A DNA stretch of 64,000 nt from Competibacter_A sp037045535 (GCA_037045535.1 JBAOHI010000043.1:1-64000); one strand, 5' to 3'. Shown: positions 45,113 through 55,156, numbered from the stretch's first letter. Notes: a model not told the origin generated them from the letters alone. Program-made: numbers and translations.

Positions 45113-46042
45113 ATGAAAATTCCTTCCGACCGTCTCAGTCTCATGCAGACCTTCATTCGCATCGTCGAAGCCGGCAGCTTGTCGGCCGCGGCGGCACAGA
45201 TCAATGCGACGCAGCCGACCATCAGCCGCCGTCTGCAAGCGTTGGAACGATCGCTACGGCTTACGCTCCTGCATCGTTCGACCCACGGCTTACAACTGAC
45301 CGAAGCCGGCGCGCGGTATTACGCGCGGGCGAAAGAACTGCTGTTGTCTTGGAGCGAGTTCGAGTCCGATCTGGGGCGTGCCGATGAGGTGCAAGGAACC
45401 TTGCGCGTTGTGGTTCCGCACGCGTTTGGCCAGCATAAGTTGGTTGATCCACTCGTAACGTTTCTGGCCGCGCATCCGCATGTAACCGTCGAATGGCTCT
45501 TGCATGACACCACCCCAAACTTCATCGAGGAAGGCATCGATTGCGCGATTCATGTAGGTGACGTGAGCGCGCCCTCAGTGGTCGCGATCCGGCTTGGCGA
45601 GGTGCTACGCATCGTCGTGGCATCGCCGGCATTGGTCGCTGGTCGCGAAGGACTCGATCAACCGGAGCATCTCGCGGCTTTGCCTTGGGTAGCGCTCGCG
45701 CCGTACTATCGCCACGAAGTGCGCTTGCGTCGAGGACATGGCGAAGAATATGGGCTAGCGATCCAGCCCCGCATCGTGACCGATAGCCTTTACGCCTTGC
45801 GAAGCGCCGTCTTACAGGGTGTCGGTGCGGCCATCGCGTCGGCGTGGGTCGTTCGAGACGATCTGGCAAGCGGCGCCCTCGTCCAGCTCGTCCCGGATTG
45901 GCAAGCACCCGCGATACCGGTCCACCTCCTCTATCCTTACGCCCGATTCTACCCTGCCAAACTGCGTCGCTTCGTGGACGTCATGCGCGACAGCATGGGA
46001 AACGGTCAGGACTTCTTCAACGACGAGCCATTCAACCGATGA
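45113..46042 (+). CDS. LysR-type regulator
   Basis: A 309-residue LysR protein with the HTH in 1-65 (SLMQTFIRIVEAGSLSAAAA, TISRRLQALERSL) and the substrate-binding fold after it. Divergent from the MFS gene (about 100-base gap), which it probably regulates. The next gene on the other strand follows the stop closely. Confidence 0.87.
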   Translation: MKIPSDRLSLMQTFIRIVEAGSLSAAAAQINATQPTISRRLQALERSLRLTLLHRSTHGLQLTEAGARYYARAKELLLSWSEFESDLGRADEVQGTLRVVVPHAFGQHKLVDPLVTFLAAHPHVTVEWLLHDTTPNFIEEGIDCAIHVGDVSAPSVVAIRLGEVLRIVVASPALVAGREGLDQPEHLAALPWVALAPYYRHEVRLRRGHGEEYGLAIQPRIVTDSLYALRSAVLQGVGAAIASAWVVRDDLASGALVQLVPDWQAPAIPVHLLYPYARFYPAKLRRFVDVMRDSMGNGQDFFNDEPFNR

Positions 46043-46064
46043 ACGTGGAAACGGCAAGGTCCGC

Positions 46065-47063
46065 TCAGGTGCTGTGCCGACGAGCCTGCTCCACCTCGCC
46101 CCAGGTACCGGTGGCGGCAAGCTGCGGCGCATCGGCAACATCCGTCCAGCGTTTCGGCAGGATGTTCTCGATGAGATAGGTTTCGTCTACCGCGATGTTG
46201 AGGAAGCGTTTGGCACCGGCAAAGTTTTCGAGTTCTTCAGCCTCCCAGACGATTTCCGCACGCCCCGTTAGCGAAAGGGCAGCGCCGGTCGAAAAGTTTG
46301 GAACGAAGAGTCCCGCGACGGGATTTACGGCGATGTTTCCCAAGGTGTTGAAGAAAGAGTTACCGACGAAATCGGGTATCGTCAACACGATCTGCCCGGC
46401 AACGAACCGACAGCGGATGAATCCGGGGCGACCGCCGCGATGGCTGACATCGACACCTTCTCTTGGGTCGTCCGCGCCTGCCCCCAGCGAAGCGGTGGCG
46501 ATGAAGCAGGTATCGGCGGACGCGACGATCACCTCCGCCGCATCGTCGAACTCGTCCAGGCGGCGGACCCGAACGGCGGCCGAACGATCTGCGGCGACCA
46601 ACGGCTCGCGCGCCTGGATATACTGCGGGCAGTTGCCAAACGATTGATCGACCTTGATCTCGAAACTTGCATCGCCCATCTGGTCGATGCGGCCGTTCAG
46701 CCGATTGCGGCGGCGGGTATGCAATTGCATGCCGACGAGCGCGACTGGAGCGCCGAGCCGCAAGCCAGCATGCGCTGGATCGTCCGGAGACAGGAGTGAC
46801 GCCACGGTGAGGTGTTTCGGATCCGGAGAGTGCGCAAAACCCGCAGGGCCGGTTAGCACGCTCGCCCAAGGCCGACCGGCGGCATCGACTGTTCCGACGA
46901 ACAGGCAGGACAGAAGAGAAAAGAAGTCGCGATGCTGCTCCGACAGGTAGTCCCGAATCGATCGCCGCCCAGTCCGCTCCGCCGATTCACGGGCGCCGGC
47001 TTGCTCCTGTACGCGCATCTCACCCGCATGATAGGGCGATGTCGGATGTGGCCAGCCGGACAT
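46065..47063 (-). CDS. Pyridoxamine 5'-phosphate oxidase-like flavin protein
   Basis: A 332-residue protein with a pyridoxamine-phosphate-oxidase-like FMN-binding split barrel in two parts: ALVGMQLHTRRRNRLNGRID and, later, FNTLGNIAVNPVAGLFVPNF. It resembles the long PNPOx-like/COG3576 type. FMN-binding is expected; the substrate is unknown. The 3-base gap to the downstream GST gene indicates an operon. Confidence 0.8.
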   Translation of the reverse strand: MSGWPHPTSPYHAGEMRVQEQAGARESAERTGRRSIRDYLSEQHRDFFSLLSCLFVGTVDAAGRPWASVLTGPAGFAHSPDPKHLTVASLLSPDDPAHAGLRLGAPVALVGMQLHTRRRNRLNGRIDQMGDASFEIKVDQSFGNCPQYIQAREPLVAADRSAAVRVRRLDEFDDAAEVIVASADTCFIATASLGAGADDPREGVDVSHRGGRPGFIRCRFVAGQIVLTIPDFVGNSFFNTLGNIAVNPVAGLFVPNFSTGAALSLTGRAEIVWEAEELENFAGAKRFLNIAVDETYLIENILPKRWTDVADAPQLAATGTWGEVEQARRHST

Positions 47064-47065
47064 GG

Positions 47066-47683
47066 TTAATCCGCCTTGCCGATACGCGACATCGGCACGA
47101 AACCCGGCAAAGCCTCGACGCGGGCGAGCCAGGCGCGGATCGCCGGATAGGGGTCGAGCGAAACGCCACCCTCGGGTGCGTGTGCCGTATAGGAATAGAG
47201 GGCAATGTCGGCAAGCGTGGCGCGATCGGCGGCAAGGAACGAGTGATCGGCGAGATGGGCGTCCATCACGCCGAACAATTTCTTGGCAAGCGCTTGGGGA
47301 GGTTCGGGGTCCAGCGGCAAGTCGAGCAGTTTGATCGCCCGCGCGAGCGCGGGCCCGTAGCGAAGCTCGCCGGCAGCGATGGACATCCAGCGCTGGACAT
47401 GCGCCGCCCCGACCGGATCGCGGGGCAACCAGTCGCCATCCGGGGCATAGCGCGCGACGAGGTAGATCAGGATGGCATTGCTATCGGCGATGATCGCATC
47501 ACCGTCGCGCAGCACTGGCACCTGACTAAGCGGATTTATCGCGAGAAAGTCCGGCGTAGCCCGGCTCTCCATGCTGGTCTCGACATAGGTGTAGGGCAGG
47601 CCGAGCATCTCGAGCATCAGGACCGCTCGGTGAACGTGTCCGGAAATATTCAGGCCGTAAAGCGTGATCGCAGCATCGGGCAT
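47066..47683 (-). CDS. Glutathione S-transferase
   Basis: A 205-residue GST: LYGLNISGHVHRAVLMLEML N-terminus with Ser/Asn in the active region, the SQVPVLRDGDAIIADSNAIL motif of the G-site, and the C-terminal helical domain. Downstream, 2 bases away, is the PNPOx-like gene. A LysR regulator is divergent, 96 bases away. Together these may form a small redox-detoxification unit. Confidence 0.87.
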   Translation of the reverse strand: MPDAAITLYGLNISGHVHRAVLMLEMLGLPYTYVETSMESRATPDFLAINPLSQVPVLRDGDAIIADSNAILIYLVARYAPDGDWLPRDPVGAAHVQRWMSIAAGELRYGPALARAIKLLDLPLDPEPPQALAKKLFGVMDAHLADHSFLAADRATLADIALYSYTAHAPEGGVSLDPYPAIRAWLARVEALPGFVPMSRIGKAD

Positions 47684-47714
47684 GACGGGTCTCCAAGATA
47701 GGGTCAGTCGATTT

Positions 47715-47730
47715 TAAGCATTGCAGCTTA
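47715..47730. promoter_or_regulatory. Inverted repeat TAAGC-N6-GCTTA between GST and LysR genes
   Basis: A 16-base palindrome between the divergent GST and LysR start codons. LysR-type proteins bind such sites; which element controls which gene is an inference. Confidence 0.4.
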
Positions 47731-47779
47731 TGGATGAGAATGCCTATGATGCGAAAAGACTATTTCAAAAATAGCAATA

Positions 47780-48709
47780 ATGGATCGACTGGCCGAGCTC
47801 GAAATCTTTTGCTCCATCGCGGAGACCGGGAGCCTTACCCGGGCAGCGCAACGCATTGGCGCGTCGGCGCCGACCGTTTCTCGTGCGCTTGCGGATCTCG
47901 AAGAGCGCGTGGGCATACGCCTGATCGAACGGAATACCCGCCGTCTCGCCCTGACGCAGGCCGGGCAGGATCTCGTCGAGCGGGCCGCAACGATCCTTGC
48001 CAACTACCATGCCGCGATCAACGATCTGGGCGGCGCTCCCCTTCGCGGGTTACTTCGCGTCACGGCGCCGCTCCAATTCGGCCGTCGTCATGTGGCGCCG
48101 GCCGTTCTGCAATTTCTCGATCTCTATCCGCACATCAAGATCGAACTCGTTCTGAACGACCGTAACATCGACTTGATCGACGAGCATCTGGATGTCGCGG
48201 TGCGAATTGGGACGCTGCCGGATTCGGGACTGGTCGCCCGCAAGGTCGGCGAAGTACGGCGCATCCTTGTTGCGAGTCCCGCCTATCTCAAGGCGCATGG
48301 AGTTCCGAACACGCCCCTGGATCTCGCGCGCCACGAAACCATCTTCGGCGTGCTGTACGACGGTCGGCACGAGTGGCAATTTGGCCCCGATGGAAGTTCG
48401 CTAATCGAAATCGAGCCGCGCCTTTTGGTCAACGATATCGAAGGCGTACTGCTGGCCGCCAGGAACGGCCGCGGCATTGCCCGAGTGCTTTCCTACCAGG
48501 CTCTCGACGATCTCGAGGACGGTCGGCTGGTGCGGATCTTGGCCGCATACGAACCACCGCCATCCCCCGTACACGTCGTCACGCTAAGCGCTCGCCACAT
48601 GGCCGCGAAGCAGCGAATCTTCGTCGATCACTTGGTCCAAACCCTACGGAATGATGCCCGCCTGCGTACCGCATCGGCACTCATCGGGTTCGATGCCGCA
48701 TGGAAATAG
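47780..48709 (+). CDS. LysR-type regulator
   Basis: A 309-residue regulator: HTH in 1-63 (FCSIAETGSLTRAAQRIGAS, TVSRALADLEERVG), effector domain (90-290). It is divergent from the GST gene, which it probably controls. There is no clear ribosome site before the ATG, but the reading frame starts in the usual way for LysR proteins. Confidence 0.86.
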   Translation: MDRLAELEIFCSIAETGSLTRAAQRIGASAPTVSRALADLEERVGIRLIERNTRRLALTQAGQDLVERAATILANYHAAINDLGGAPLRGLLRVTAPLQFGRRHVAPAVLQFLDLYPHIKIELVLNDRNIDLIDEHLDVAVRIGTLPDSGLVARKVGEVRRILVASPAYLKAHGVPNTPLDLARHETIFGVLYDGRHEWQFGPDGSSLIEIEPRLLVNDIEGVLLAARNGRGIARVLSYQALDDLEDGRLVRILAAYEPPPSPVHVVTLSARHMAAKQRIFVDHLVQTLRNDARLRTASALIGFDAAWK

Positions 48710-48747
48710 GGTTTAGGGGCCGCAGGGTAACCGATAAGACATAGGGT

Positions 48748-49722
48748 TCAGGGTGCCAAGCCCCAAAACCGAACGATACGGTCGCTCGCGCAAATCCCGA
48801 CGGGGAGGATATAGTCAGCAGGAATACCGCATTGAGTTTCGCCTGGCCCCGGATCAATAGGCTGACCATGGCCCATGCCGCTGATCCGGTAGATTTCGAC
48901 CGCTGGCTGGCCGGCCGCATCGCGATAGATCCGATGGGAATATCCCTTGCCGACTTCCTCCACGCCAGCGCTTGGGTCGAGACCGTGCAGGGTTGTCCAT
49001 TGCTCCAGCAATTCGCGAGCATTGGCAGGATCGACCACCCAGTCGGAGTCACCCTGCCAGATTGACACCAGCGGCCAAGTTTTCGGCTTGGGCTTGATCT
49101 CGGCAGTCGCCTGACGAACGAAATCGCCCCATTCCGAAGGTTCCAAGTCGCGACCCCACAGTTGGCAACGCAGTGCACTGGTCAAGCCGCTGGCACAACC
49201 ATAAGGAACCCCCGCAACGATGGCACCACCCGCGAACAGCTCGGGATAATCGGCCAACAGAACGGCGGTCATGGCGCCACCCGCCGACAGGCCAGCAACA
49301 AATATGCGCCGGGGATCGATCGGGTTATCGGCCTGCATTTGGGCAATCATCTGCCGGATCGAGCCAGCTTCGCCCTGGTCACGGCCGGTCGACTCAGGAC
49401 GAAACCAGTTGAAACAACGCTGGCCGTTATTAGCTTTCTGCTGCTCGGGCAACAGCAACACGAAACCCCAGCGATCCGCCTGCTGGGCCCAGCCCGCCTG
49501 TCGGGCGTAGTCGGCGGCGGACTGCTGGCAACCGTGTAGCGCGACCACCAGCGGCGCGGGCACGGACACAGCATCGGGTCGATAACGGAACATCCGCAGA
49601 TGGCCCGGATTCGCGCCGAACTCGGAGACTTCACTCACAGTGCCGGCACGGGCTGAAACGAATGGCAGGATCAGAACTCCTGCCAGCAGGGCACCTGCCC
49701 AAGTCCGCAATCTATTTGACAA
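48748..49722 (-). CDS. PHB-depolymerase-type secreted esterase
   Basis: An exported alpha/beta hydrolase of 324 residues. The signal peptide runs to SARAG (about residue 27). The oxyanion region LVVALHGCQQSA, nucleophile elbow GLSAGGAM, acid in GDSDWVVDP and final GMGHGQP form the esterase set, with HGC marking the PHB-depolymerase/feruloyl-esterase family. The TTG at 49722 is chosen because TTGGAGGG lies 8 bases before it; a TTG at 49737 would place translation on the ribosome site itself. Substrate may be extracellular polyester or a plant ester; not decidable here. Confidence 0.78.
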   Translation of the reverse strand: MSNRLRTWAGALLAGVLILPFVSARAGTVSEVSEFGANPGHLRMFRYRPDAVSVPAPLVVALHGCQQSAADYARQAGWAQQADRWGFVLLLPEQQKANNGQRCFNWFRPESTGRDQGEAGSIRQMIAQMQADNPIDPRRIFVAGLSAGGAMTAVLLADYPELFAGGAIVAGVPYGCASGLTSALRCQLWGRDLEPSEWGDFVRQATAEIKPKPKTWPLVSIWQGDSDWVVDPANARELLEQWTTLHGLDPSAGVEEVGKGYSHRIYRDAAGQPAVEIYRISGMGHGQPIDPGPGETQCGIPADYILPVGICASDRIVRFWGLAP

Positions 49723-49765
49723 CGCACAGCCCTCCAACGGAATCTGGCAGGAAAATCGTCCGGTC

Positions 49766-51352
49766 CTATTCGGTGTTGACGTTGAAGACGCTCACCGCTT
49801 CCAACAGCGTGTCGGCCTGGTAGGTCAGCAACCCGGCGGAGGCCGTGATTTTTTCGGCGAAGGCCGCGTTTTCCTGGGTCGCCCGGTCGAGCTGCATCGC
49901 GGCCTCGTTCACTTGGCTGATACCCGATGCCTGCTCGGTGGTCGCCCGGCTGATGTCGCCCATCATCGTGGTCACACGGCTGATCGATGCCACGATATCG
50001 GCCATGGCCTTGCCGGTGTCCTGAGACAGTTTTGTCCCCGATTCTACCTTGACCAGCGAGTCGGAAATCAAATTCTTGATTTCCTTGGCCGCCACCGCAG
50101 TTTTTTGCGCCAAGTTCCGCACCTCGCCCGCCACCACGGCGAAACCCCGGCCCTGCTCGCCAGCACGGGCCGCCTCAACCGCCGCGTTGAGGGCGAGAAT
50201 GTTGGTCTGAAAGGCGATTTCATCGATGACACCGATGATGTCGGCGATCTTGGCCGAACTCCGATTGATGTCGGCCATGTTCGCCACCGCGAGATCGACC
50301 ACCTTACCACCTTGCTCCGCGACGGTCGAAGCGGACGCCACCAGTTGGTTCGCCTGACGAGCCAGATCGGCAGTTTGCTGCACCGCGCCATGCAGTTGTT
50401 CCATGCTGGCGGCGGTTTGCTCCAGGCTGGACGCTTGCGATTCGGTTCGGGCGGATAAGTCCACGACGCCGGACGAAATTTCCCCAGTCGCCACATGCAT
50501 GGCGTTGGCCTGAGCGCGCACGTCCGAAACAACCCCCTGCAAATTAACACTGGTTTGATTCATACCTCGGATAGCGTAACCGACCGCATCCCGGCGAGAG
50601 GTGGTGAGGCGGCCGGTCAAGTCCGCGCCGGCGATGCGCTGGGCCATGCGCGCTATGGTTTGCAGCGGCTGCACCATCGCGACCTGCAACCACCACCCCA
50701 TGACGCCCGCCACCATCAGGCTCAAAACGCCCGCCACGATCCAATGCGACCAAGCGATATCCGTCCCTGCCACACCGGCATTCAACCAAAACAAGGTTGC
50801 GGTTTCCACGCCAATCGCGCTTAGCACCGCCGTCAGCATTGCGATCCAAATACGGGCACGAACGCCGATCTGGGTCCAGGACACCAGCCTACCGAATCCA
50901 TCGTTGCGGACTACATCACCACCCCGGATGCCGTAACGGCTCCTGCCAGCTCGGATTTCCTTGTATAAAGTGCTGGCCTTGGCCACTTCCTCGCGGTTCG
51001 GCTTGATCCGTACCGACATGTAACCGACCGGCTGGCCATCCTTGAGAACCGGCGTGACGTTGGCCTTGACCCAGTAATAATCGCCGTCCTTGCGCCGGTT
51101 CTTGACCAGCGCGGTCCACTGTTGGCCAGCCCGGATCGTCCGCCACAAATCCGCGTAGGCTTCGGGCGGCATATCAGGGTGGCGCACGAGATTGTGTGGT
51201 TGACCGATCAGTTCTTCCTTAGTGAATCCACTGGCTTCGATAAAGGTAGGATTGGCATAGATGATATGGCTGTCGAGGTCGGTCATCGACACCAACACGG
51301 CATCGTCGTCCAGCGGGTATTCGGTATCCGTAACAGGCAAATTGGTACGCAT
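49766..51352 (-). CDS. Aer-like PAS chemoreceptor
   Basis: A 528-residue receptor with an N-terminal cytoplasmic PAS domain (about 15-130, ANPTFIEASGFTKEELIGQP and HPDMPPEAYADLW), two close hydrophobic segments (about 170-235, linked by LNAGVAGTDIAWS), then HAMP-like and the signalling tip EIAFQTNILALNAAVEAARA. This is the layout of the redox/energy sensor Aer, which binds FAD in PAS. No C-terminal docking peptide. It lies at the 3' end of the che operon. Confidence 0.85.
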   Translation of the reverse strand: MRTNLPVTDTEYPLDDDAVLVSMTDLDSHIIYANPTFIEASGFTKEELIGQPHNLVRHPDMPPEAYADLWRTIRAGQQWTALVKNRRKDGDYYWVKANVTPVLKDGQPVGYMSVRIKPNREEVAKASTLYKEIRAGRSRYGIRGGDVVRNDGFGRLVSWTQIGVRARIWIAMLTAVLSAIGVETATLFWLNAGVAGTDIAWSHWIVAGVLSLMVAGVMGWWLQVAMVQPLQTIARMAQRIAGADLTGRLTTSRRDAVGYAIRGMNQTSVNLQGVVSDVRAQANAMHVATGEISSGVVDLSARTESQASSLEQTAASMEQLHGAVQQTADLARQANQLVASASTVAEQGGKVVDLAVANMADINRSSAKIADIIGVIDEIAFQTNILALNAAVEAARAGEQGRGFAVVAGEVRNLAQKTAVAAKEIKNLISDSLVKVESGTKLSQDTGKAMADIVASISRVTTMMGDISRATTEQASGISQVNEAAMQLDRATQENAAFAEKITASAGLLTYQADTLLEAVSVFNVNTE

Positions 51353-51406
51353 CGTGATCTAGTCTTATTTCTGGATTTTCAATGAAGAAGACTGCCGGCA
51401 AGCCGC

Positions 51407-52480
51407 TCAGAACAGCTCCACATCGCCCTCATCCATCGATTGCTGTAAAACCGCCTTGCTTTTCTGGGACAGCCCGGATCGCTGGATCGCCTGCAAACCG
51501 CCCTGTAGTTCGAGCAGCGCCTTTCGGGTATCGCCGCCGTTTTGGGTGGCGTCCACGAAAACTCGCAAGCGGTTGTGCAATTCCGCCAACATCTGCTCTT
51601 GCTCGCCAAGTTCCCGGTCTGCGTGAGTCAACAATTGACCGACGATGTCCTCGAACTGCAAGGACTGCACCGCCAGACCCACACTGCGATCGATGCTCTG
51701 GGTCATTTCGGAAACCTGGCCGAGATGCTCGGAAATGTATTCATTCATGACTCCCAGCTTGGCAAACAGGATATCCGCGTTATCCCGGGCTTCGATCAAG
51801 GAGGTTGTGTCGCGCATCGCCATCTGGTTGACTACGTCGCGCGTCTCGTGGACGATTTTTTTGGATTGCTCGACCTGTACGCGGATCTGCTCGTTCAAGC
51901 GCGCCGAGCTGTGCGACAGATTGCGCATTTCCGTGGCCACTACCTGAAATCCCCGGCCGGCTTCGCCCGACCGTGCCGCTTCGATAAAGGCGTTCAGGGA
52001 CAACAGGTTGGTTTGCTTGGTGATCATTTCGACGTTGCTCAGCAACGAAAACGTCTGGTTGACCACCTCCGTCATGGCCTCCATCTTAGCGATCACTCCG
52101 CTGCTCTGCGCGCTGACTTGGGCCAGCGTATCCATGAACCCTTGCAAGATGACCGACATGCCGTCGGCGATCTCCCGCACGCTGGCGCGGTTAGCGTTCG
52201 ATCCTCCCATTTTTTTCTGGGACACCTCGTCGATCAGCGCGGCGACTAACTGCTGCTGGGCTCGCGTCTGGTTGTTCAAGCCGTTGAAGCTATTGCCCAG
52301 CTTGACCACCGCATCGCTGATGAGAGTCTTGCCCCGCCGGATATCCTCATGGACCTTGGCGTCCTTCAGGGTTAAAACCGCTTGCAGGGTGACGAGAACG
52401 TCGGCCACGACCTGTGACAGGTCGTCCGTTCCCCGCCCCGGCATCTCGACCACCCGAGCGCTTGAATCGCTGCCGTTCAT
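51407..52480 (-). CDS. Soluble chemoreceptor-like protein
   Basis: A 357-residue protein without transmembrane helices. It has the MCP signalling hairpin (EMITKQTNLLSLNAFIEAARSGEAGRGFQVVATEMRNL region, variant of the canonical tip) framed by long amphipathic helices; the N-terminal 75 residues are unique. It ends EGDVELF, and CheD from the same operon ends in a related GGDVELFGDFG, which may be a docking peptide. The ATG overlaps the CheB stop by four bases. Confidence 0.82.
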   Translation of the reverse strand: MNGSDSSARVVEMPGRGTDDLSQVVADVLVTLQAVLTLKDAKVHEDIRRGKTLISDAVVKLGNSFNGLNNQTRAQQQLVAALIDEVSQKKMGGSNANRASVREIADGMSVILQGFMDTLAQVSAQSSGVIAKMEAMTEVVNQTFSLLSNVEMITKQTNLLSLNAFIEAARSGEAGRGFQVVATEMRNLSHSSARLNEQIRVQVEQSKKIVHETRDVVNQMAMRDTTSLIEARDNADILFAKLGVMNEYISEHLGQVSEMTQSIDRSVGLAVQSLQFEDIVGQLLTHADRELGEQEQMLAELHNRLRVFVDATQNGGDTRKALLELQGGLQAIQRSGLSQKSKAVLQQSMDEGDVELF

Positions 52481-53581
52481 CGCGAGTGCTCCTCCGCAAG
52501 CCGCAGCACCTGCGCGGCGATGGCATCCAGAGGCAGAATCTTGTCGACCCCACCCAGTTTTACCGCCTGGCCGGGCATCCCCCAGACCACGCTCGTCCGC
52601 TCGTCCTGGGCGATGGTGGGCGCGCCGGCATCGCGCATTTCCTTCATGCCCCGCGCGCCATCATCACCCATGCCGGTCAGAATCACACCCACGGCGTTCT
52701 GGCCGGCATTCGCGGCCACCGACCGGAACAGCACGTCCACGCTGGGTCGATGCCGATTGACGGGCGGTCCGTCGTTCAGGCGGCACACGTAGCGCGCCCC
52801 GTCGCGCACCAGCATCAGATGCCGGTTGCCCGGCGCGATGTACGCATGGCCCGGATACACCGGTTGACCGTCTTGAGCCTCGCAAACCGAAATTACCGAG
52901 ACTGAATCCATACGGCGGGCGAATGGTCCGCTGAATGCTTCCGGAATATGCTGGGTGATGACGATGCCCGGACAAGTCAAGGGCATTCGCACCAACACCT
53001 CCCGGATTGCTTCGGTACCGCCCGTTGACGCGCCAATGGCGATGATGCTGTCGGTGGTCTTGAAAGGACGCTGCCGCTCATTTCGCTGCAAAATCACGTC
53101 GGCCGAATACTTTTCAGCCACCGTCGCAGCCGATGGTTTGGCCGCCGGCATCGGCGATGGCCGTCGCTCCTGCACGCGGGCACGGGCGGCAATCCGGACC
53201 TTCTCCCGGATTTCCAGGGCGTAATCGTCCAGACGTATGCGCAAGATCCACCTTGGGCTTGGTTACAAAGTCAATAGCGCCCAATTCCAGCGCTTGGAGG
53301 GTCACCGCCGCGCCCGACTCGGTCAGGGACGACACCATCACCACCGGCATCGGCCGCAATCGCATGAGATTGCTCAGGAACGTCAAGCCATCCATGCGCG
53401 GCATTTCCACATCCAGCGTCAGCACGTCGGGATCGAGTTTCTTGATCTTGTCCCGCGCGGCATAGGGATCGGACGCGACGCCCACCACCTCGATGTCGGG
53501 ATCCTGGTCAAGAATCTCGGTGAGAATTTGGCGGACCAGCGCGGAATCGTCCACGATCAACACTTTGATTTTGTCGGCCAT
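52477..53581 (-). CDS. cheB: CheB methylesterase/glutamine amidase, frameshifted
   Basis: The receptor-demethylating response regulator. The receiver domain (1-120, IKVLIVDDSALVRQ; Asp in LTLDVEMPRMDG; KPK near 110) is in one frame and the methylesterase domain (ASTGGTEAIREVL Ser, HIPEAFSG His, GMGDDGARGM Asp) in another. The break is near 53240-53250: frame one ends VTKPKVDL, frame two continues LRIRLDDYALEIREKV. One extra base explains it. The ATG at 53581 overlaps the CheD stop in TGATG, so translation is coupled. Confidence 0.88.
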
Positions 53582-54246
53582 CAACCGAAATCTCCGAACA
53601 GTTCGACATCGCCGCCTCGATTCTCTTGCCGCCGCAGATCCTCGCGATAGCTGGATTCCTGCTTGATAATCGTTTCGTTGCGGATGTTGCGCAGTCTCTT
53701 GACCAGCACCTTGCCGCTCGCGGGCAAATAGGCCATGCGGCGCGGCAAGTCGCCACCCACGTCCTCGGCCGCCACGCTCAACCCCTCCGTCCGCAAATAG
53801 GACCGGACGAACGTGATGTTCTGCAAGCCGATATCCGACATACCCCCCATGATCCGGCCGCCGCCGAAGATCTTCACTTCCAGGTTTTCGCGCCGGCCGC
53901 CGTACTTGAAGATACAGTTGATCAGTCGCTCCATCGCGTAGCTACCGTAAGCCGCGTCGGCACTCAGCCCACGATGTCTCGGATTGCCATCGTTGTCGCG
54001 ATTTTCTTCCGGCAGCATGAAATGGTTCATGCCGCCGATGTTCACGACCTTGTCGCGGACGCAAACGGAAATGCAAGAGCCGAGCACAGTCGTGATCATC
54101 TCTTGACAGTGCGTAACGTAATATTCACCTGCTAGGATCCGGACGACCTCGACGTTTTGGATTGGATCCCAGTAACTGCTCATGTGTCCGAATTCTGGCA
54201 GGCGCAGATGTTTGAGTCGGTTAGTGGTGCGCGGGACTTTGGTCAT
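53581..54246 (-). CDS. cheD: CheD receptor glutamine deamidase
   Basis: A 221-residue CheD. The catalytic Cys is in TTVLGSCISVCVRD, with His in GGMNHFMLPE and Thr in the later strand. CheD deamidates receptor glutamines and in some species interacts with CheC or with receptors. It ends GGDVELFGDFG, a tail shared in form with the soluble receptor. Start at 54246 was taken; residue Met22 is an alternative. Confidence 0.88.
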   Translation of the reverse strand: MTKVPRTTNRLKHLRLPEFGHMSSYWDPIQNVEVVRILAGEYYVTHCQEMITTVLGSCISVCVRDKVVNIGGMNHFMLPEENRDNDGNPRHRGLSADAAYGSYAMERLINCIFKYGGRRENLEVKIFGGGRIMGGMSDIGLQNITFVRSYLRTEGLSVAAEDVGGDLPRRMAYLPASGKVLVKRLRNIRNETIIKQESSYREDLRRQENRGGDVELFGDFG

Positions 54247-54258
54247 AGTTTGCCCGTC

Positions 54259-55092
54259 CTAACTGGATCTTTGATAGATGGTCTTGCCCAGCGGCACGAA
54301 CCGGTCGGTGACCTTGAACAGCGACTCGGAATGGCCAACGAATAGATAGCCCCGGCCGACGAGCTGATCGGCAAATCGTTCGAACAAGACTCGCTGGGTC
54401 GGCTTGTCGAAATAAATCACCACATTCCGGCAAAATACGATGTCGAAAGGGCCGCGCATCGGCCAATCCTCCATCAAATTCAGGCGCCGGAACGTGATCA
54501 GCTCACGCAACATCGGCACCACCCGGACCAGTCCCGATTGCTCGCCTCGACCTTTCTGAAACCAGCGCCGCAAGCGCATTTCGGATATATCCTTGACGCG
54601 GCTCTCCTCGTACACGCCTCGCTCGGCCGTTGCCAGAACGTTGGAATCCAGGTCGGTTGCCAGAATCTTCACGTCCCAGCCAGCCGTGGGCAACGTCTCC
54701 CGCAATACCATGGCGATGGAATAAGGCTCTTCCCCTGTCGAACAGCCGGCCGACCAAATCCGGATGCGCCGGTCGCTGGCGTTCCGCTCTCGGATCAAGG
54801 CCGGCAACAATTCCTTGGCCAGAAAATCGAAATGGTGCGATTCCCGGAAAAAGGAGGTCAGGTTGGTCGTGAGGGCGTTGACGAACTCGCCCAGTTCCGC
54901 GTTGCTTTCATCGGTTTCCAACAACTGGCAATAGTCTTCAAAGCGAGATAGCCCCAAGTAGCGCAACCGCCTGGATAGCCGGCTGTAGACCAGCTCGCGC
55001 TTGCCATCCGCCAACGAAATGCCAGCAATCCGATTGATAATCTGTCGGACGTGCTGAAAATCTCGGTCGGAAAACTCAAACTCGGTGTTCAC
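54259..55092 (-). CDS. cheR: CheR receptor methyltransferase
   Basis: A 277-residue SAM-dependent methyltransferase. The N-terminal helical domain (RQIINRIAGISLADGKRELV) is followed by the SAM site IWSAGCSTGEEPYSIAMVL and the FDIVFCRNVVIYF motif IV. It methylates receptor glutamates and its beta-subdomain can bind receptor pentapeptides such as xWxxF, which are present in three proteins of this window. Upstream, about 160 bases lie between it and CheW, including a hairpin. Confidence 0.9.
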   Translation of the reverse strand: MNTEFEFSDRDFQHVRQIINRIAGISLADGKRELVYSRLSRRLRYLGLSRFEDYCQLLETDESNAELGEFVNALTTNLTSFFRESHHFDFLAKELLPALIRERNASDRRIRIWSAGCSTGEEPYSIAMVLRETLPTAGWDVKILATDLDSNVLATAERGVYEESRVKDISEMRLRRWFQKGRGEQSGLVRVVPMLRELITFRRLNLMEDWPMRGPFDIVFCRNVVIYFDKPTQRVLFERFADQLVGRGYLFVGHSESLFKVTDRFVPLGKTIYQRSS

Positions 55093-55156
55093 CGCAAACC
55101 CACTCCAACACTGGCGATCTCAAATGAACGTGGATCGAGGCTGATCCCTGCCTAGC

